Source: Flavobacteriales bacterium (GTDB taxonomy: Bacteria > Bacteroidota > Bacteroidia > Flavobacteriales_F > PHOS-HE28). From it: a stretch of 64,000 nt of DNA. Location of the stretch: NCBI GenBank assembly GCA_016721825.1, contig JADKHI010000001.1, forward strand, positions 434,001 through 498,000. The letters are read 5' to 3'. The position numbers and the translations under genes are program-made. The notes beneath the pieces are model-generated. The model saw only the letters and a list, made by a program, of their open reading frames with translations, was not told the DNA's origin and searched no databases. The number at the start of each line of letters is the position of its first letter. Position 1 is the first letter of the stretch. Of the stretch, positions 16,363 through 24,775 are shown in pieces.

Positions 16363-16990
16363 GCGCGCTGCGAAGACAGGCGGCCACTTCGTCCGCCTTG
16401 GTCAATATCATGACGTGCTGCCCGCCTTTGACCAGGTGATCGACAGGGAATCGCAAGGGCGTAACGATGTCCTTGTCGCCATGGATCCTCACGAGCGGTC
16501 CTGTCCAACGCGAGCCCTTCCACCGCATGATCGCACCTGTGCCGTTGCGTAGCTGCCGTGCTGTCTGCTTCACGGCCATGTCCCAGAGCAGGCGGTCCAC
16601 GGGGCCTTCACGCGGGTCCATCAGGCGCTTCACCGGCCAGGACGCGCGCATGGTCCACTCCCGGATGATCCCGTGGATGCCCAGCCGTGCGCCGACCCGG
16701 ACATGCATCGGCCATTCCTGCGGACCGGTCCAGGATGAGATCAGCACCACCTTCTCCGGCTTCGTGAGCAGCGCAAGTTCTTGCGCCACCATGCCGCCCA
16801 TGCTCACCCCGACGAGCACATGCGGCTCCGTGGAGCGCACCTCAGCGCTCATGCGACCAGCAATGTCCTCCAGCGTATCCTTTGGCCCGAACGAAGGCCA
16901 TTCCAGCTTCACCACCTCGTAGCCGTCAAGGTGCAGCCGCTCGAACAAGCGCGCATCGCAGCCCATGCCGGGAAGCAGGTAGACCGTCAT
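16352..16990 (-). CDS. Alpha/beta hydrolase
   Basis: 212 residues from ATG 16990; an in-frame TTG upstream would overlap the hutH stop and is less likely. The oxyanion-type start LLPGMGCDARLFE, the nucleophile elbow GVSMGGMVAQ (Ser near residue 64) and the C-terminal IHGDKDIVTP and GGQHVMIL (acid Asp and His) make a complete catalytic triad. The substrate is unknown. It follows hutH by 11 nt on the same strand and may be co-transcribed with it. Confidence 0.88.
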   Translation of the reverse strand: MTVYLLPGMGCDARLFERLHLDGYEVVKLEWPSFGPKDTLEDIAGRMSAEVRSTEPHVLVGVSMGGMVAQELALLTKPEKVVLISSWTGPQEWPMHVRVGARLGIHGIIREWTMRASWPVKRLMDPREGPVDRLLWDMAVKQTARQLRNGTGAIMRWKGSRWTGPLVRIHGDKDIVTPLRFPVDHLVKGGQHVMILTKADEVAACLRSALTA

Positions 16991-17001
16991 CGGACCAGCG
17001 A

Positions 17002-18558
17002 TCAATCCAACGGCAGCGTGCGCACGAAGTCCAACGAAGCCTCCATCAGCTCGTGCATCACCACATCCTTCTTTACGAAGGGCACGCGCTCGCGGAACGC
17101 AGCCACGAGCGACTCCAGGCGACCCGAGGTCTTGGCCGGGCGACGGAACTCCAATGCTTGCACAGCGCTGAGCAGCTCGATGGCGAGCACACGCTCCACG
17201 TCGTTCACGACATGCCAGGTCTTGATGGCGGCGGCGGCACCCATGCTCACGTGGTCCTCCTGTCCGTTGCTGCTGTCGATGGTGTCCACGCTGTTCGGCA
17301 TGCAGCGCTGCTTGTTGGCGCTCACGAGCGAAGCGGCCGTGTACTGCGGGATCATGAAGCCGCTGTTGAGCCCCGGCTCCGCGACGAGGAATGCTGGAAG
17401 ACCGCGTTGACCACCGATCAGCTTGTAGCTGCGGCGCTCGCTGATGCTACCCAGCTCGGCAACGGCAATGGCCAGGAAGTCCAGTGCCAATGCGAGCGGC
17501 TGCCCATGGAAGTTGCCCGCGCTGATCACCAGGTCCTCATCGTCGAACACCGTGGGGTTGTCGGTGACGGCTTCCAGCTCTCGCTCCACCACGCGCTCCA
17601 CGTAGGCGATGGCATCGCGGCTGGCACCATGTACCTGCGGGATGCAGCGGAACGAATACGGATCCTGCACGTGGGCCTTCTTCCGCGTGATGAGCGCACT
17701 GCCGTCAAGCAGGTCACGCATGCGGCCGGCCACCACCGCCTGTCCGGGATGCGGACGCACGGCATGCACCGAGGCATGGAAAGGCTCGATCCGGCCGTCG
17801 TAGGCATCAAGACTTACGGCAGCGATGATGTCGGCCAGGTCGGCGAGGCGCGCCGCCTTCACCGAGAGCAGCGCGGCATAGCTGTTCATGAACTGGGTGC
17901 CGTTCAGCAGCGCCAGCCCTTCCTTCGGGCCGAGCTCCACCGGCTTCCACCCCAGCTTCTTCAGCGCCTTCGACGAGGGCATGCGTTCGCCCTTCAGCAT
18001 CACTTCACCCAGACCGATCAGCGGAAGACTGAGGTGCGCCAAGGGAGCGAGGTCACCGGAAGCACCGAGCGATCCGCGTTCGTAGACCACCGGCAGCATG
18101 TCGGCGTTGTGCATGTCCACAAGGCGCTGCACGGTGCTGAGGGCCACGGCGCTGTGCCCGAAGGCCATGTTCTGCACCTTCAGCACCAGCATGGCGCGGA
18201 CGATCTCCGCAGGCACCGGATCACCGCTGCCGCAGGCATGGCTCATCACCAGGTTCTTCTGCAACTGCGCCAGGTCCTTCTTCGCGATGGAGGTGCTGTG
18301 CAACGAACCGAAGCCCGTGTTCACGCCGTAGATCGGCGCGTCGCTCTTCTTCAGCCGGTCGGCGAGGTAGGCGTGGCTGCGCTTCACTGCGGTCACCGCG
18401 TCCTTGTTCAGGGCGATGTTGCGGCGTTCCGATACGATGACGTCGAGCTCATCGAGCTTCAGGCCAACGGTGCCGATGACGTGGAGGGAGGTGCTTGTCG
18501 GGGCGGGAAATTTCCCGCCCTTAGCGCTCTTACCGGACTTGCTCTTCTTGGATGCCAT
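17002..18558 (-). CDS. hutH: Histidine ammonia-lyase
   Basis: 518 residues. The MIO-forming triad ASG is at 166-168 within GSLGASGDLAPLAH, and the lid motif YGVNTGFG is at 77-84. The selectivity pair Ser106-His107 (NLVMSHACG) matches histidine rather than tyrosine (His-Leu) or phenylalanine (Phe-Leu) lyases. It should deaminate L-histidine to urocanate in the cytosol. The protein has a Lys/Ser-rich N-terminal extension of about 22 residues. No hutU, hutI or hutG gene is in the window; the neighbours are hisS (upstream) and a hydrolase (downstream) on the same strand. Confidence 0.93.
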   Translation of the reverse strand: MASKKSKSGKSAKGGKFPAPTSTSLHVIGTVGLKLDELDVIVSERRNIALNKDAVTAVKRSHAYLADRLKKSDAPIYGVNTGFGSLHSTSIAKKDLAQLQKNLVMSHACGSGDPVPAEIVRAMLVLKVQNMAFGHSAVALSTVQRLVDMHNADMLPVVYERGSLGASGDLAPLAHLSLPLIGLGEVMLKGERMPSSKALKKLGWKPVELGPKEGLALLNGTQFMNSYAALLSVKAARLADLADIIAAVSLDAYDGRIEPFHASVHAVRPHPGQAVVAGRMRDLLDGSALITRKKAHVQDPYSFRCIPQVHGASRDAIAYVERVVERELEAVTDNPTVFDDEDLVISAGNFHGQPLALALDFLAIAVAELGSISERRSYKLIGGQRGLPAFLVAEPGLNSGFMIPQYTAASLVSANKQRCMPNSVDTIDSSNGQEDHVSMGAAAAIKTWHVVNDVERVLAIELLSAVQALEFRRPAKTSGRLESLVAAFRERVPFVKKDVVMHELMEASLDFVRTLPLD

Positions 18559-18585
18559 GATGGATACGACGGGAGGTTCCCGCTA

Positions 18586-19962
18586 TTACGCTTGAATGGT
18601 GTGGATGAGGTCCTCCTGCTTCACGGCCTTCTGCTCACCGGTCTTCATGTCCTTGATGGTGACGATGCCTTGTTGCATCTCGTTCCCACCGATGATGGCT
18701 ACGTATGCGATGCCCTTGTCGTCCGCGTACTTGAACTGCTTGGCCATCTTCACCGCATCGGGATAGAGCTCCGCGGCGATGCCCGCTTCACGCACCTGGC
18801 GCAACAGCTTCAGGCAGTGCAGGGCCTCGGCCTCACCGAAGTTGGCGAAGAGCAGTTTCGTGCTTCCGCCCAGTTCCGCAGGGAACTTGTTCGTCTCCAG
18901 CAGCACGTCGTAGATCCGGTCCGCGCCGAAGCTGATGCCGACGCCGCTCATGTTCTTCAGGCCGAAGATGCCCGTGAGATCATCGTAGCGACCTCCACCG
19001 CAGATGCTGCCCGGCATGGTCCCTTCCGCAGCCTTCACCTCGAAGATGGCGCCGGTGTAATAGTCGAGGCCGCGGGCGAGCGTGGGGTCGAACTCGAGCA
19101 CCGCGCTCTTCATCGGTCCCACGGCATCGAACACCGTGCTCAGGTCCCTCAGGCCTTGTTGTGCGATGGCGGAAGACGCCAGCCATTCTTCGAGCTGCGG
19201 ACGTTGCTGCTTCCAACTTCCCTTCAGTTCGAACAGTGGCGCGATGCCTTTGATCGCTTCATCGGACACGCCTTTGGTGCGCATCTCTTCTTCCACCTTC
19301 TCACGACCGATCTTGTCCAGCTTGTCGATCGCGGTGACGATGTCGACCACCTTGTCCGGTTGGCCGCTCACTTCCGCGATGCCGCTGAGCACCTTGCGGT
19401 CGTTGATCTTCACCACCACCTGCAGGCCGAGCGCAGTGAAGACGTCGTCGAACAGGGTCACGAGCTCCACTTCGTTCAACAAGCTCGTGCTGCCGATCAT
19501 ATCCGCATCGCACTGGTAGAACTCGCGGTAGCGTCCCTTCTGCGGACGGTCCGCGCGCCACACGGGCTGGATCTGGTAGCGTTTGAAGGGGAAGGCCAGC
19601 TCGTGCTGGTGCATCACCACGTAGCGCGCGAAGGGCACGGTGAGGTCGTAGCGCAACGCCTTCTCCGCAAGCTCACTGGCCAGGCGACCCGGATGCACCG
19701 CCTCCCCCGCCTTCAGTTGGTCCTTCACATTCTCACTGACCTCCTTCCACGCATCACCGCTGTTCAGGATCTTGAAGATCAAGCGGTCCCCTTCCTCACC
19801 GTACTTGCCGGTGAGGGTCTCCAGGTTCTCCATGGCCGGGGTCTCCAAGGGCAGGAAGCCGTACTTCCGAAAAACGCCACGGATGGTGTCGAAGATGTAC
19901 TGGCGGCGCAGCATCTCCACGGGGGAGAAGTCGCGCGTGCCTTTGGGGATGCTGGGCTTCAT
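18586..19962 (-). CDS. hisS: Histidyl-tRNA synthetase
   Basis: 458 residues from ATG 19962 (MKPSIPKGTRDFSPVEM, the classical HisRS start). Class II motif 2 is in FKRYQIQPVWRADRPQKGRYREFYQCDAD (Arg of motif 2 near residue 116). The HisRS-specific LARGLDYYTGAIFEV and GGGRYDDLTGIFG are present, followed by an anticodon-binding domain from about residue 360. It charges tRNA-His in the cytosol. It is 27 nt upstream of hutH on the same strand, so a histidine-charging gene and a histidine-degrading gene may share a transcript. Confidence 0.97.
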   Translation of the reverse strand: MKPSIPKGTRDFSPVEMLRRQYIFDTIRGVFRKYGFLPLETPAMENLETLTGKYGEEGDRLIFKILNSGDAWKEVSENVKDQLKAGEAVHPGRLASELAEKALRYDLTVPFARYVVMHQHELAFPFKRYQIQPVWRADRPQKGRYREFYQCDADMIGSTSLLNEVELVTLFDDVFTALGLQVVVKINDRKVLSGIAEVSGQPDKVVDIVTAIDKLDKIGREKVEEEMRTKGVSDEAIKGIAPLFELKGSWKQQRPQLEEWLASSAIAQQGLRDLSTVFDAVGPMKSAVLEFDPTLARGLDYYTGAIFEVKAAEGTMPGSICGGGRYDDLTGIFGLKNMSGVGISFGADRIYDVLLETNKFPAELGGSTKLLFANFGEAEALHCLKLLRQVREAGIAAELYPDAVKMAKQFKYADDKGIAYVAIIGGNEMQQGIVTIKDMKTGEQKAVKQEDLIHTIQA

Positions 19963-20020
19963 GGGAAGTGGAAAGTGCAAAGTCCAAAGGGCGAAGTGCG
20001 TTCACCACGCCTCGGGGCCG

Positions 20021-20028
20021 CGAAAGTA
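20021..20028 (-). promoter_or_regulatory. Candidate -7 box TACTTTCG for hisS
   Basis: On the minus strand TACTTTCG lies about 58 nt before the hisS ATG. The leader between them has several short repeated ACTTTnC/ACTTCnC units. A -33 element is not obvious. Confidence 0.3.
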
Positions 20029-20079
20029 CGGGCCGGGGCCGCAATGGACCGGGCAGGGAACGTGAAGAAGTGTGCGGGC

Positions 20080-21906
20080 TTATTCCACCAGGAAGGGGTG
20101 GCTGGAGTGGCCGCCAGGGCCATCGAGGCGCAGCAGGTAAACGCCTGCAGGCAGCTCTGCCGTGCGAACCCATGCACGGTCCGCGCCGATGACGATCGGC
20201 ACCCGGATCTCCGCCCCAGACGCGTTGAACAGGCGCAAGCTGCCTTGCTCCAGCTGGGCGGCCACCACGATCAGCTGCTCGTGGGCCGGGTTCGGGAACA
20301 GAGAGACGTCTGATGCCTTGGCCCAGAGCACGCTTTCCGTATGCGAGAGCGTGGAGGTGCCGTCCATGTCGGTCTGCCGCAGGCGGTAGTAGTTGATGCC
20401 GACCCGGGGTTTCGGATCCAAGGTGACATAGCTCAGCGCCGTGCTGCTGTTGCCAGCGCCGGGCACCGTGGCCACCGCGAGCCATTCCAACAGGTCGGTG
20501 CTGCGCTCCACTGTGAAGTGGTCGTTGTTGCGCTCCGTGGCGGTGCGCCAGTTCAATCGTACACCTGTGGGGGGATCCGCCTTGGCCTCGAATTCGAGAA
20601 GTTCGATCGGCAAGGGCGTCTGCGCGTAGTTGATGGTACCCAGGGTGAAGCGCCGGTTGTTGGCGAGCGCGGTGATCCCGGTGAAACGATAGATGTTCCC
20701 ACCTGCCGCCACCGGCGTGGCGACCGGCGTCTCGTCAATGAAGAGTCCGTCGTTGTCCATGTCCACCAGCAAACGGATGTCGGAGGCAGTGATCGGCGAG
20801 ATGCCCGTTAGGTCGAAGTCCATGGTAACAGCACCTACATCGACGGCAGCTCCGCTCTGGTTCACCTCACTCACGCGCCATTCGCGGAACCAACGGCCTT
20901 GAATCCCCGCTGGCAGATCGATGGAGCCCCAAGTACCGACGGTGCCGTTCTGGTGGCCCCATAGCAGGAACTCGTTGTTGGCTAGACCGGAGGGATTGTA
21001 AATGCGCACGATGCCAGTACCACGCGCGTCGGTGTGAAGCGCGGAAGTGCTGGTACGCCCGATCCCCGCCACATCGTGGTCGTGGTTGCCGTTGGCAGGG
21101 TCATCCTGCACGTACAGGTTGCCGGTGGTGTGTGGTAGGGCGTACTTGGCAGAGAGGTAGTTGCTGACGATGATGCGCTGGGCCTGGTTCAGCGGGCTGT
21201 TATAGAAGATCAGCTCGGCCAGGTCGCCGTTCAGGTTCCAACCTGCCGGGCCTTGCACGTTGCCGATGCGTAAGGGCTGGTTGTTGGCTTGGGGAAGCTG
21301 GAGGAGGCTGGCGTCCGTGTACACCGTGGCGCCTTGGGAATAGACGTTCCGCGAGGGGAAGATGCCCAAGATGGCGGTGTTGCTGTACTCGACCAAGCCG
21401 AAGGACGTGGATGTCAGTCCCGCGATCGTGGTCGGGGACGAAAGCAGACCGAAGATGTCGTAGACGGGCAACTGCAAGGCCCCGGAGCTCGGGCTCCACA
21501 TCGCGTAGTTCGGAGCGGTGTTCGTGCCTTTCGCGAACCAGGCGTTGTTGTTCTTGGCCGCGTCCACCGCACCCACCATGAACAGGTCCCACTGGTTGAG
21601 ATCAAGCGTGGCATTGTCCGGCACTTGCAGTTGGTCGTCAATCCCATCGAAATCGATGGTGGCATAACCGTTCTGGGAGGTTCCCACCAGCACAGGGCGT
21701 TGCCCCGGTTGCCCGACAAGGAATGCAGCGTTGTTGGCATTGCCAGAACGGTCGGTCCAGGCGTTCACCAAGGGCCCGGATGTGGTCACCCCTTGGTTGG
21801 CGGTGAGCCAGAGCACGTTGTTGGCGGCCGTGCCCACACCACCAGGCCCGTTCTGGGCGCTGGCGAGGAGGTCGAGCAGGAGAGCTATCGACGCAAAGAC
21901 ACGCAT
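20080..21906 (-). CDS. T9SS type A secreted protein with LamG/concanavalin-like domain
   Basis: 608 residues with a signal peptide (residues 1-17, LLASAQ). Residues about 25-240 form a LamG-like jelly roll (VLWLTANQGV, WTDRSGNANNAAF, NGDLAELIFYN). Residues about 260-430 hold a second beta-rich region with the DxDxDG-type calcium loop DMDNDGLFID. The C-terminal part has a fibronectin-III-like segment (NWRTATERNNDHFTVERS) and a type A T9SS sorting domain from LFPNPAHEQL to the end. It is probably a cell-surface or extracellular protein that binds carbohydrate; no catalytic domain was recognised. Confidence 0.85.
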   Translation of the reverse strand: MRVFASIALLLDLLASAQNGPGGVGTAANNVLWLTANQGVTTSGPLVNAWTDRSGNANNAAFLVGQPGQRPVLVGTSQNGYATIDFDGIDDQLQVPDNATLDLNQWDLFMVGAVDAAKNNNAWFAKGTNTAPNYAMWSPSSGALQLPVYDIFGLLSSPTTIAGLTSTSFGLVEYSNTAILGIFPSRNVYSQGATVYTDASLLQLPQANNQPLRIGNVQGPAGWNLNGDLAELIFYNSPLNQAQRIIVSNYLSAKYALPHTTGNLYVQDDPANGNHDHDVAGIGRTSTSALHTDARGTGIVRIYNPSGLANNEFLLWGHQNGTVGTWGSIDLPAGIQGRWFREWRVSEVNQSGAAVDVGAVTMDFDLTGISPITASDIRLLVDMDNDGLFIDETPVATPVAAGGNIYRFTGITALANNRRFTLGTINYAQTPLPIELLEFEAKADPPTGVRLNWRTATERNNDHFTVERSTDLLEWLAVATVPGAGNSSTALSYVTLDPKPRVGINYYRLRQTDMDGTSTLSHTESVLWAKASDVSLFPNPAHEQLIVVAAQLEQGSLRLFNASGAEIRVPIVIGADRAWVRTAELPAGVYLLRLDGPGGHSSHPFLVE

Positions 21907-22056
21907 GTCGAGCCGTTGAACGCAAGGCCGGCGCTTTAGGTTCCCCCTTCCAAGTACGAGGCCGCTAATACCACTGGGCCTGAGCCGCCTTCAACTGCGG
22001 AATTCAACCTCAGCGACCGCCATCCTGCCAAGAATGACGACCTTCGCGGCCCGAAA

Positions 22057-22073
22057 CCGGGGAAAAGCCCCGG
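22057..22073. other. Small GC hairpin upstream of the J-domain/KTSC gene
   Basis: CCGGGG-AAAAG-CCCCGG forms a 6-bp stem with a 5-nt loop, ending 13 nt before the ATG at 22087 in a divergent gap of 180 nt. It could shape the leader or be part of a terminator-like structure. I see no other feature in this gap. Confidence 0.3.
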
Positions 22074-22086
22074 TCCGCACTGCCCC

Positions 22087-22530
22087 ATGAAGAAGATCAC
22101 CGACAGCCGCCGCTTGCTTGGCGCCACCCACAGCACCACCTTGAAGGAGCTCAACACGCTCTACAAGGGCCTGATGAAGACCCACCACCCGGACCGGTTC
22201 CAGGAGGAGGCCCAGCGCTTGGAGGCCGAGCAGACCAGTCAGCGCGTGATCGAAGCGTACAAGTTCCTCGAGAGCATCCACCCGGAGACGCACGAGAAGG
22301 AGGCCGAGGAGTACACCAAGACCACGGAGACCTCAGCGCTCAGCAACTGGAACTACAAGCACATGACGTTGCATGTGAATTTCGGCGACGGCAGCGTGTA
22401 CGAGTACTTCGGCGTGCCCCCGAACACCTACAAGAAGTTCGTGAACACCGATGGCAACGCGCGTTTTGCACGCCGCCACATCTTCCACGCCTTCAGCTAC
22501 CGGAAGATCAGCGGGCCGAAGCCGGCGTAA
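22087..22530 (+). CDS. J-domain and KTSC domain protein
   Basis: 147 residues. The N-terminal helices with HPD at residues 34-36 (KTHHPDRF) look like a short J-domain (about 1-60). The C-terminal part, from WNYKHMTLHVNF through VYEYFGVPPNTYKKF to ARRHIF, matches the KTSC domain, a small RNA- or tRNA-synthetase-associated module. A J-domain would recruit Hsp70 (DnaK), so the protein may bring DnaK to a KTSC ligand. Next gene on the same strand: 22547, 16 nt downstream. Confidence 0.8.
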   Translation: MKKITDSRRLLGATHSTTLKELNTLYKGLMKTHHPDRFQEEAQRLEAEQTSQRVIEAYKFLESIHPETHEKEAEEYTKTTETSALSNWNYKHMTLHVNFGDGSVYEYFGVPPNTYKKFVNTDGNARFARRHIFHAFSYRKISGPKPA

Positions 22531-22546
22531 CGAAGCATTGGGAGAA

Positions 22547-22978
22547 ATGGGCTTCTTCGACTTCTTCAAGAAGCCTCCCCGCATCCATGACCCGTTGTTC
22601 GGAGAGCTTCGCTATGAAGGTGGCTTCGCTTCGTGCAACGTGCCTTTCGCGCCTCTCAATAAGCAGGTCGAAGTGCTGATCACATGCGGCCCGGAAGGCC
22701 CCATCCAAGCGCAAAGGGACTTCTTCGCTCGGGTTGAACAGGACTACGCCGCGCTGATCCCGGGTTGCGCCAGGGTGATCGAGGAGGAATTCCGCAACTG
22801 GAAGGAGGAATTCGTCATCCGCGACTTCGCCAAGGAGTTCGAGCTGGTGTGCATTGAGGTCCCAGACAACACCGCTGGGGAATGGAGCCTCAGCTTCACA
22901 TCATCACACGACCTGGATCATCACTTCACGGTAAGCCTGTTGGACAATAACGCGACCCACGTCCTCATTGACGGCTGA
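22547..22978 (+). CDS. Hypothetical small cytosolic protein
   Basis: 143 residues from ATG 22547, which has a GGAG sequence 2 nt upstream of it. It opens with MGFFDFFKKPPRIHDPLFGELRY. The 'DPLFGEL.Y' pattern and the alternating acidic/aromatic strands recall the DUF2004/DUF6985 type of small proteins, but I am not sure. There is no signal peptide or TM segment. It may be co-transcribed with the J-domain gene; it is convergent with the GreA/B-like gene 23 nt away, and a GGCCGA-AG-TCGGCC hairpin spans 22989-23002. Confidence 0.7.
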   Translation: MGFFDFFKKPPRIHDPLFGELRYEGGFASCNVPFAPLNKQVEVLITCGPEGPIQAQRDFFARVEQDYAALIPGCARVIEEEFRNWKEEFVIRDFAKEFELVCIEVPDNTAGEWSLSFTSSHDLDHHFTVSLLDNNATHVLIDG

Positions 22979-23001
22979 GACCGTTTGGGGCCGAAGTCGG
23001 C

Positions 23002-23511
23002 CTAGTCGTAGGTCACCGCAAGCACTTCCAGTTCCTGCTGCATCGTCCCCAAAGCGAATGCAGCGATCTCCCCTGGTCGCTTGCCCAGCAAGGCCCTTGC
23101 GATCGGTGCCACGAAGGCGATCCTACCCTCCTTCACCGAGGCTTCGTCCACGCCCACGATGTGGAAGGTGTGGTCCTGCCCTGCCTGTGGTCCTTTCAGA
23201 AAACGGAAGGAGACCGCGGCACCGAAACGCACATCGTCCGGCGCAGGATCAGGCGGCTCCACCACACGCGCTGAACCCAGGCGCTCGTTCAGCAGTTCCA
23301 AGCGACCGTCGATCTCGGCCCAAGCCCGGCGTTTGGCGTTCTCACTTTCATAGGGCTTGGACCGGTCGGCTTCCAGTGCGGCTCGTTCCTCCTGTAGCAA
23401 GCGGAGCCCTCGCGGGGTCACGTGATTGGGCACACCCTGTGGCAACGGCGCACGCGGCGGTACGAAGGGGGCTTCCTCCTGATCATCTTCCCTGACGAAT
23501 CCGCGGCTCAT
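23002..23511 (-). CDS. GreA/GreB-family transcript cleavage factor
   Basis: 169 residues. The C-terminal half has the Gre FKBP-like fold signature (GAAVSFRFLKG, FHIVGVDEA, GRIAFVAPIARALLGKRPGE). The N-terminal part (about residues 30-78) is the coiled coil entering the RNA-polymerase secondary channel, and MSRGFVREDDQEE precedes it. The usual acidic tip (GDLSENAEY type) is replaced by DRSKPYESENAKRR, so the residues that place the catalytic Mg may differ. The last gene of the operon beginning at 31851, it starts 4 nt after the upstream membrane-protein gene. It may rescue stalled RNA polymerase. Confidence 0.86.
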   Translation of the reverse strand: MSRGFVREDDQEEAPFVPPRAPLPQGVPNHVTPRGLRLLQEERAALEADRSKPYESENAKRRAWAEIDGRLELLNERLGSARVVEPPDPAPDDVRFGAAVSFRFLKGPQAGQDHTFHIVGVDEASVKEGRIAFVAPIARALLGKRPGEIAAFALGTMQQELEVLAVTYD

Positions 23512-23515
23512 GGTA

Positions 23516-24775
23516 TCACGAACTTACGTTGCCATGATGTCCACGCTGAGTGATATCGGACAACCAGCAGCACAGCATGAAGAGCGCCTGAACCATGAAC
23601 ACTTCGTGGAACAGGTTCTCGCTGGCCACGCCATCCGAAAGCACGAACAGGTGGTCGGACACCAACACCACCAAGCTGCCTGCGAACAGGAAGAACATCG
23701 CCAAGTCCCAACGTCGTAGGAAACGGAACAAGCCGAAGAAGCCTTGATGACGTGCCATCTCCGCTTGCCAGGCATGCCCCAACAAGGGAAACACGAGCAC
23801 CAGCGGAAGCGCGAAGAGGCGGGCTTCGCGGGCCTTGGTGGCCACGAGCACCACGGCGGTGTTCACCAGCAGCGCGATCAGCATGGCGCGGACCTGCTGC
23901 TTATGCGATGCAGGACACGCAGGTCCGAGCACGTAACGACCGATCAGGAACAACGGCAGCCCCAGCGCAAGGAACAGGAAGCTGAGCGACTCGCCAGCCG
24001 TATCGCCGTTCTTGAAATTCTCATCGAACAAGGACATTCGGCTGCCCATCTCCGCCTCTGCACCATGATCCATGCCCACGTGATCCAAGTAGAGGGCCAG
24101 GAACGCCGCATAGAGCACCACGGGAGCACCCAACACGAGCAGCGTTCGCCAGCGAGCCTTGGTGAGACTGAACGTTCGTTCACCGGAAAGCGCCAGGTAG
24201 GCGATGGAGGGCAACAGCAAGAGGCTGGACTCCCGCGCGACCAAGGCCAGTGCGAAGGCCAGGATGAACGCCCATGAGCGGCCTGCTGCGAAGGAAGCGA
24301 GTGCAATGAGCAACAACACGTACTGCAAAGGCTCATCGTAGCTGTAGATCGGAGCGAAGTAGGCGAACAGTACGGTCGGTGCCAGATGGAAAAGCACCTG
24401 TGCGGTGGTTGCTTGCCGCTGGTCCGCGCCAATGGATCGGGCCGCCCGGTATACCAACACCCCTGCCACCATGAACAACACAAAGCCGCAAAGCATGAAC
24501 GCCAGTGGCGATGGTACACCGATCGCCGCAACTCCATCCATGCACCAAGTGGTCAACGGTCTGCGGATGAAGGCCGTGTCACCGGATCGATGGAACTCCA
24601 GCATATGCGCGATGTAGTCCGAGGAGACCAGGTCGCCGCCCGTGTTCCAATCCTCGTTGCTCATGCTCAACGTGCTGTTGAGCGGTGGCGCAAAATGTAT
24701 GGCGAGGCTCAGCGCTGTCATCAGCGCGCCAACGATCCAGGGACGCCATTGACGGGACGCGCTGCGTTGTGTCAA
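23516..24775 (-). CDS. Polytopic membrane protein, GT-C-like
   Basis: 419 residues with about ten membrane segments. An acidic early loop (NEDWNTGGDLVSSDYIAHML, about residues 40-60) and a later YSYDEPLQYV segment resemble GT-C glycosyltransferases of unknown substrate, but no diagnostic motif is present. Its ATG overlaps the stop of the large helicase gene by 4 nt (ATGA), which ties its translation to the helicase; the GreA/B gene begins 4 nt after its stop. The function in this operon is unclear: membrane anchor, lipid-linked sugar transferase or passenger. Confidence 0.75.
   Translation of the reverse strand: MTQRSASRQWRPWIVGALMTALSLAIHFAPPLNSTLSMSNEDWNTGGDLVSSDYIAHMLEFHRSGDTAFIRRPLTTWCMDGVAAIGVPSPLAFMLCGFVLFMVAGVLVYRAARSIGADQRQATTAQVLFHLAPTVLFAYFAPIYSYDEPLQYVLLLIALASFAAGRSWAFILAFALALVARESSLLLLPSIAYLALSGERTFSLTKARWRTLLVLGAPVVLYAAFLALYLDHVGMDHGAEAEMGSRMSLFDENFKNGDTAGESLSFLFLALGLPLFLIGRYVLGPACPASHKQQVRAMLIALLVNTAVVLVATKAREARLFALPLVLVFPLLGHAWQAEMARHQGFFGLFRFLRRWDLAMFFLFAGSLVVLVSDHLFVLSDGVASENLFHEVFMVQALFMLCCWLSDITQRGHHGNVSS

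Noticed and set aside
16991..17005. TTG start for the alpha/beta hydrolase overlapping the hutH stop.
   Set aside because: ATG 16990 gives the canonical hydrolase N-terminus and a normal 11-nt gap.
16882..20313. A 1143-codon plus-strand open frame opposite hutH and hisS.
   Set aside because: It is antisense to two well-supported enzymes whose GC-rich codon use leaves the opposite frame open; the translation is His/Arg/Ala-rich and matches no family.
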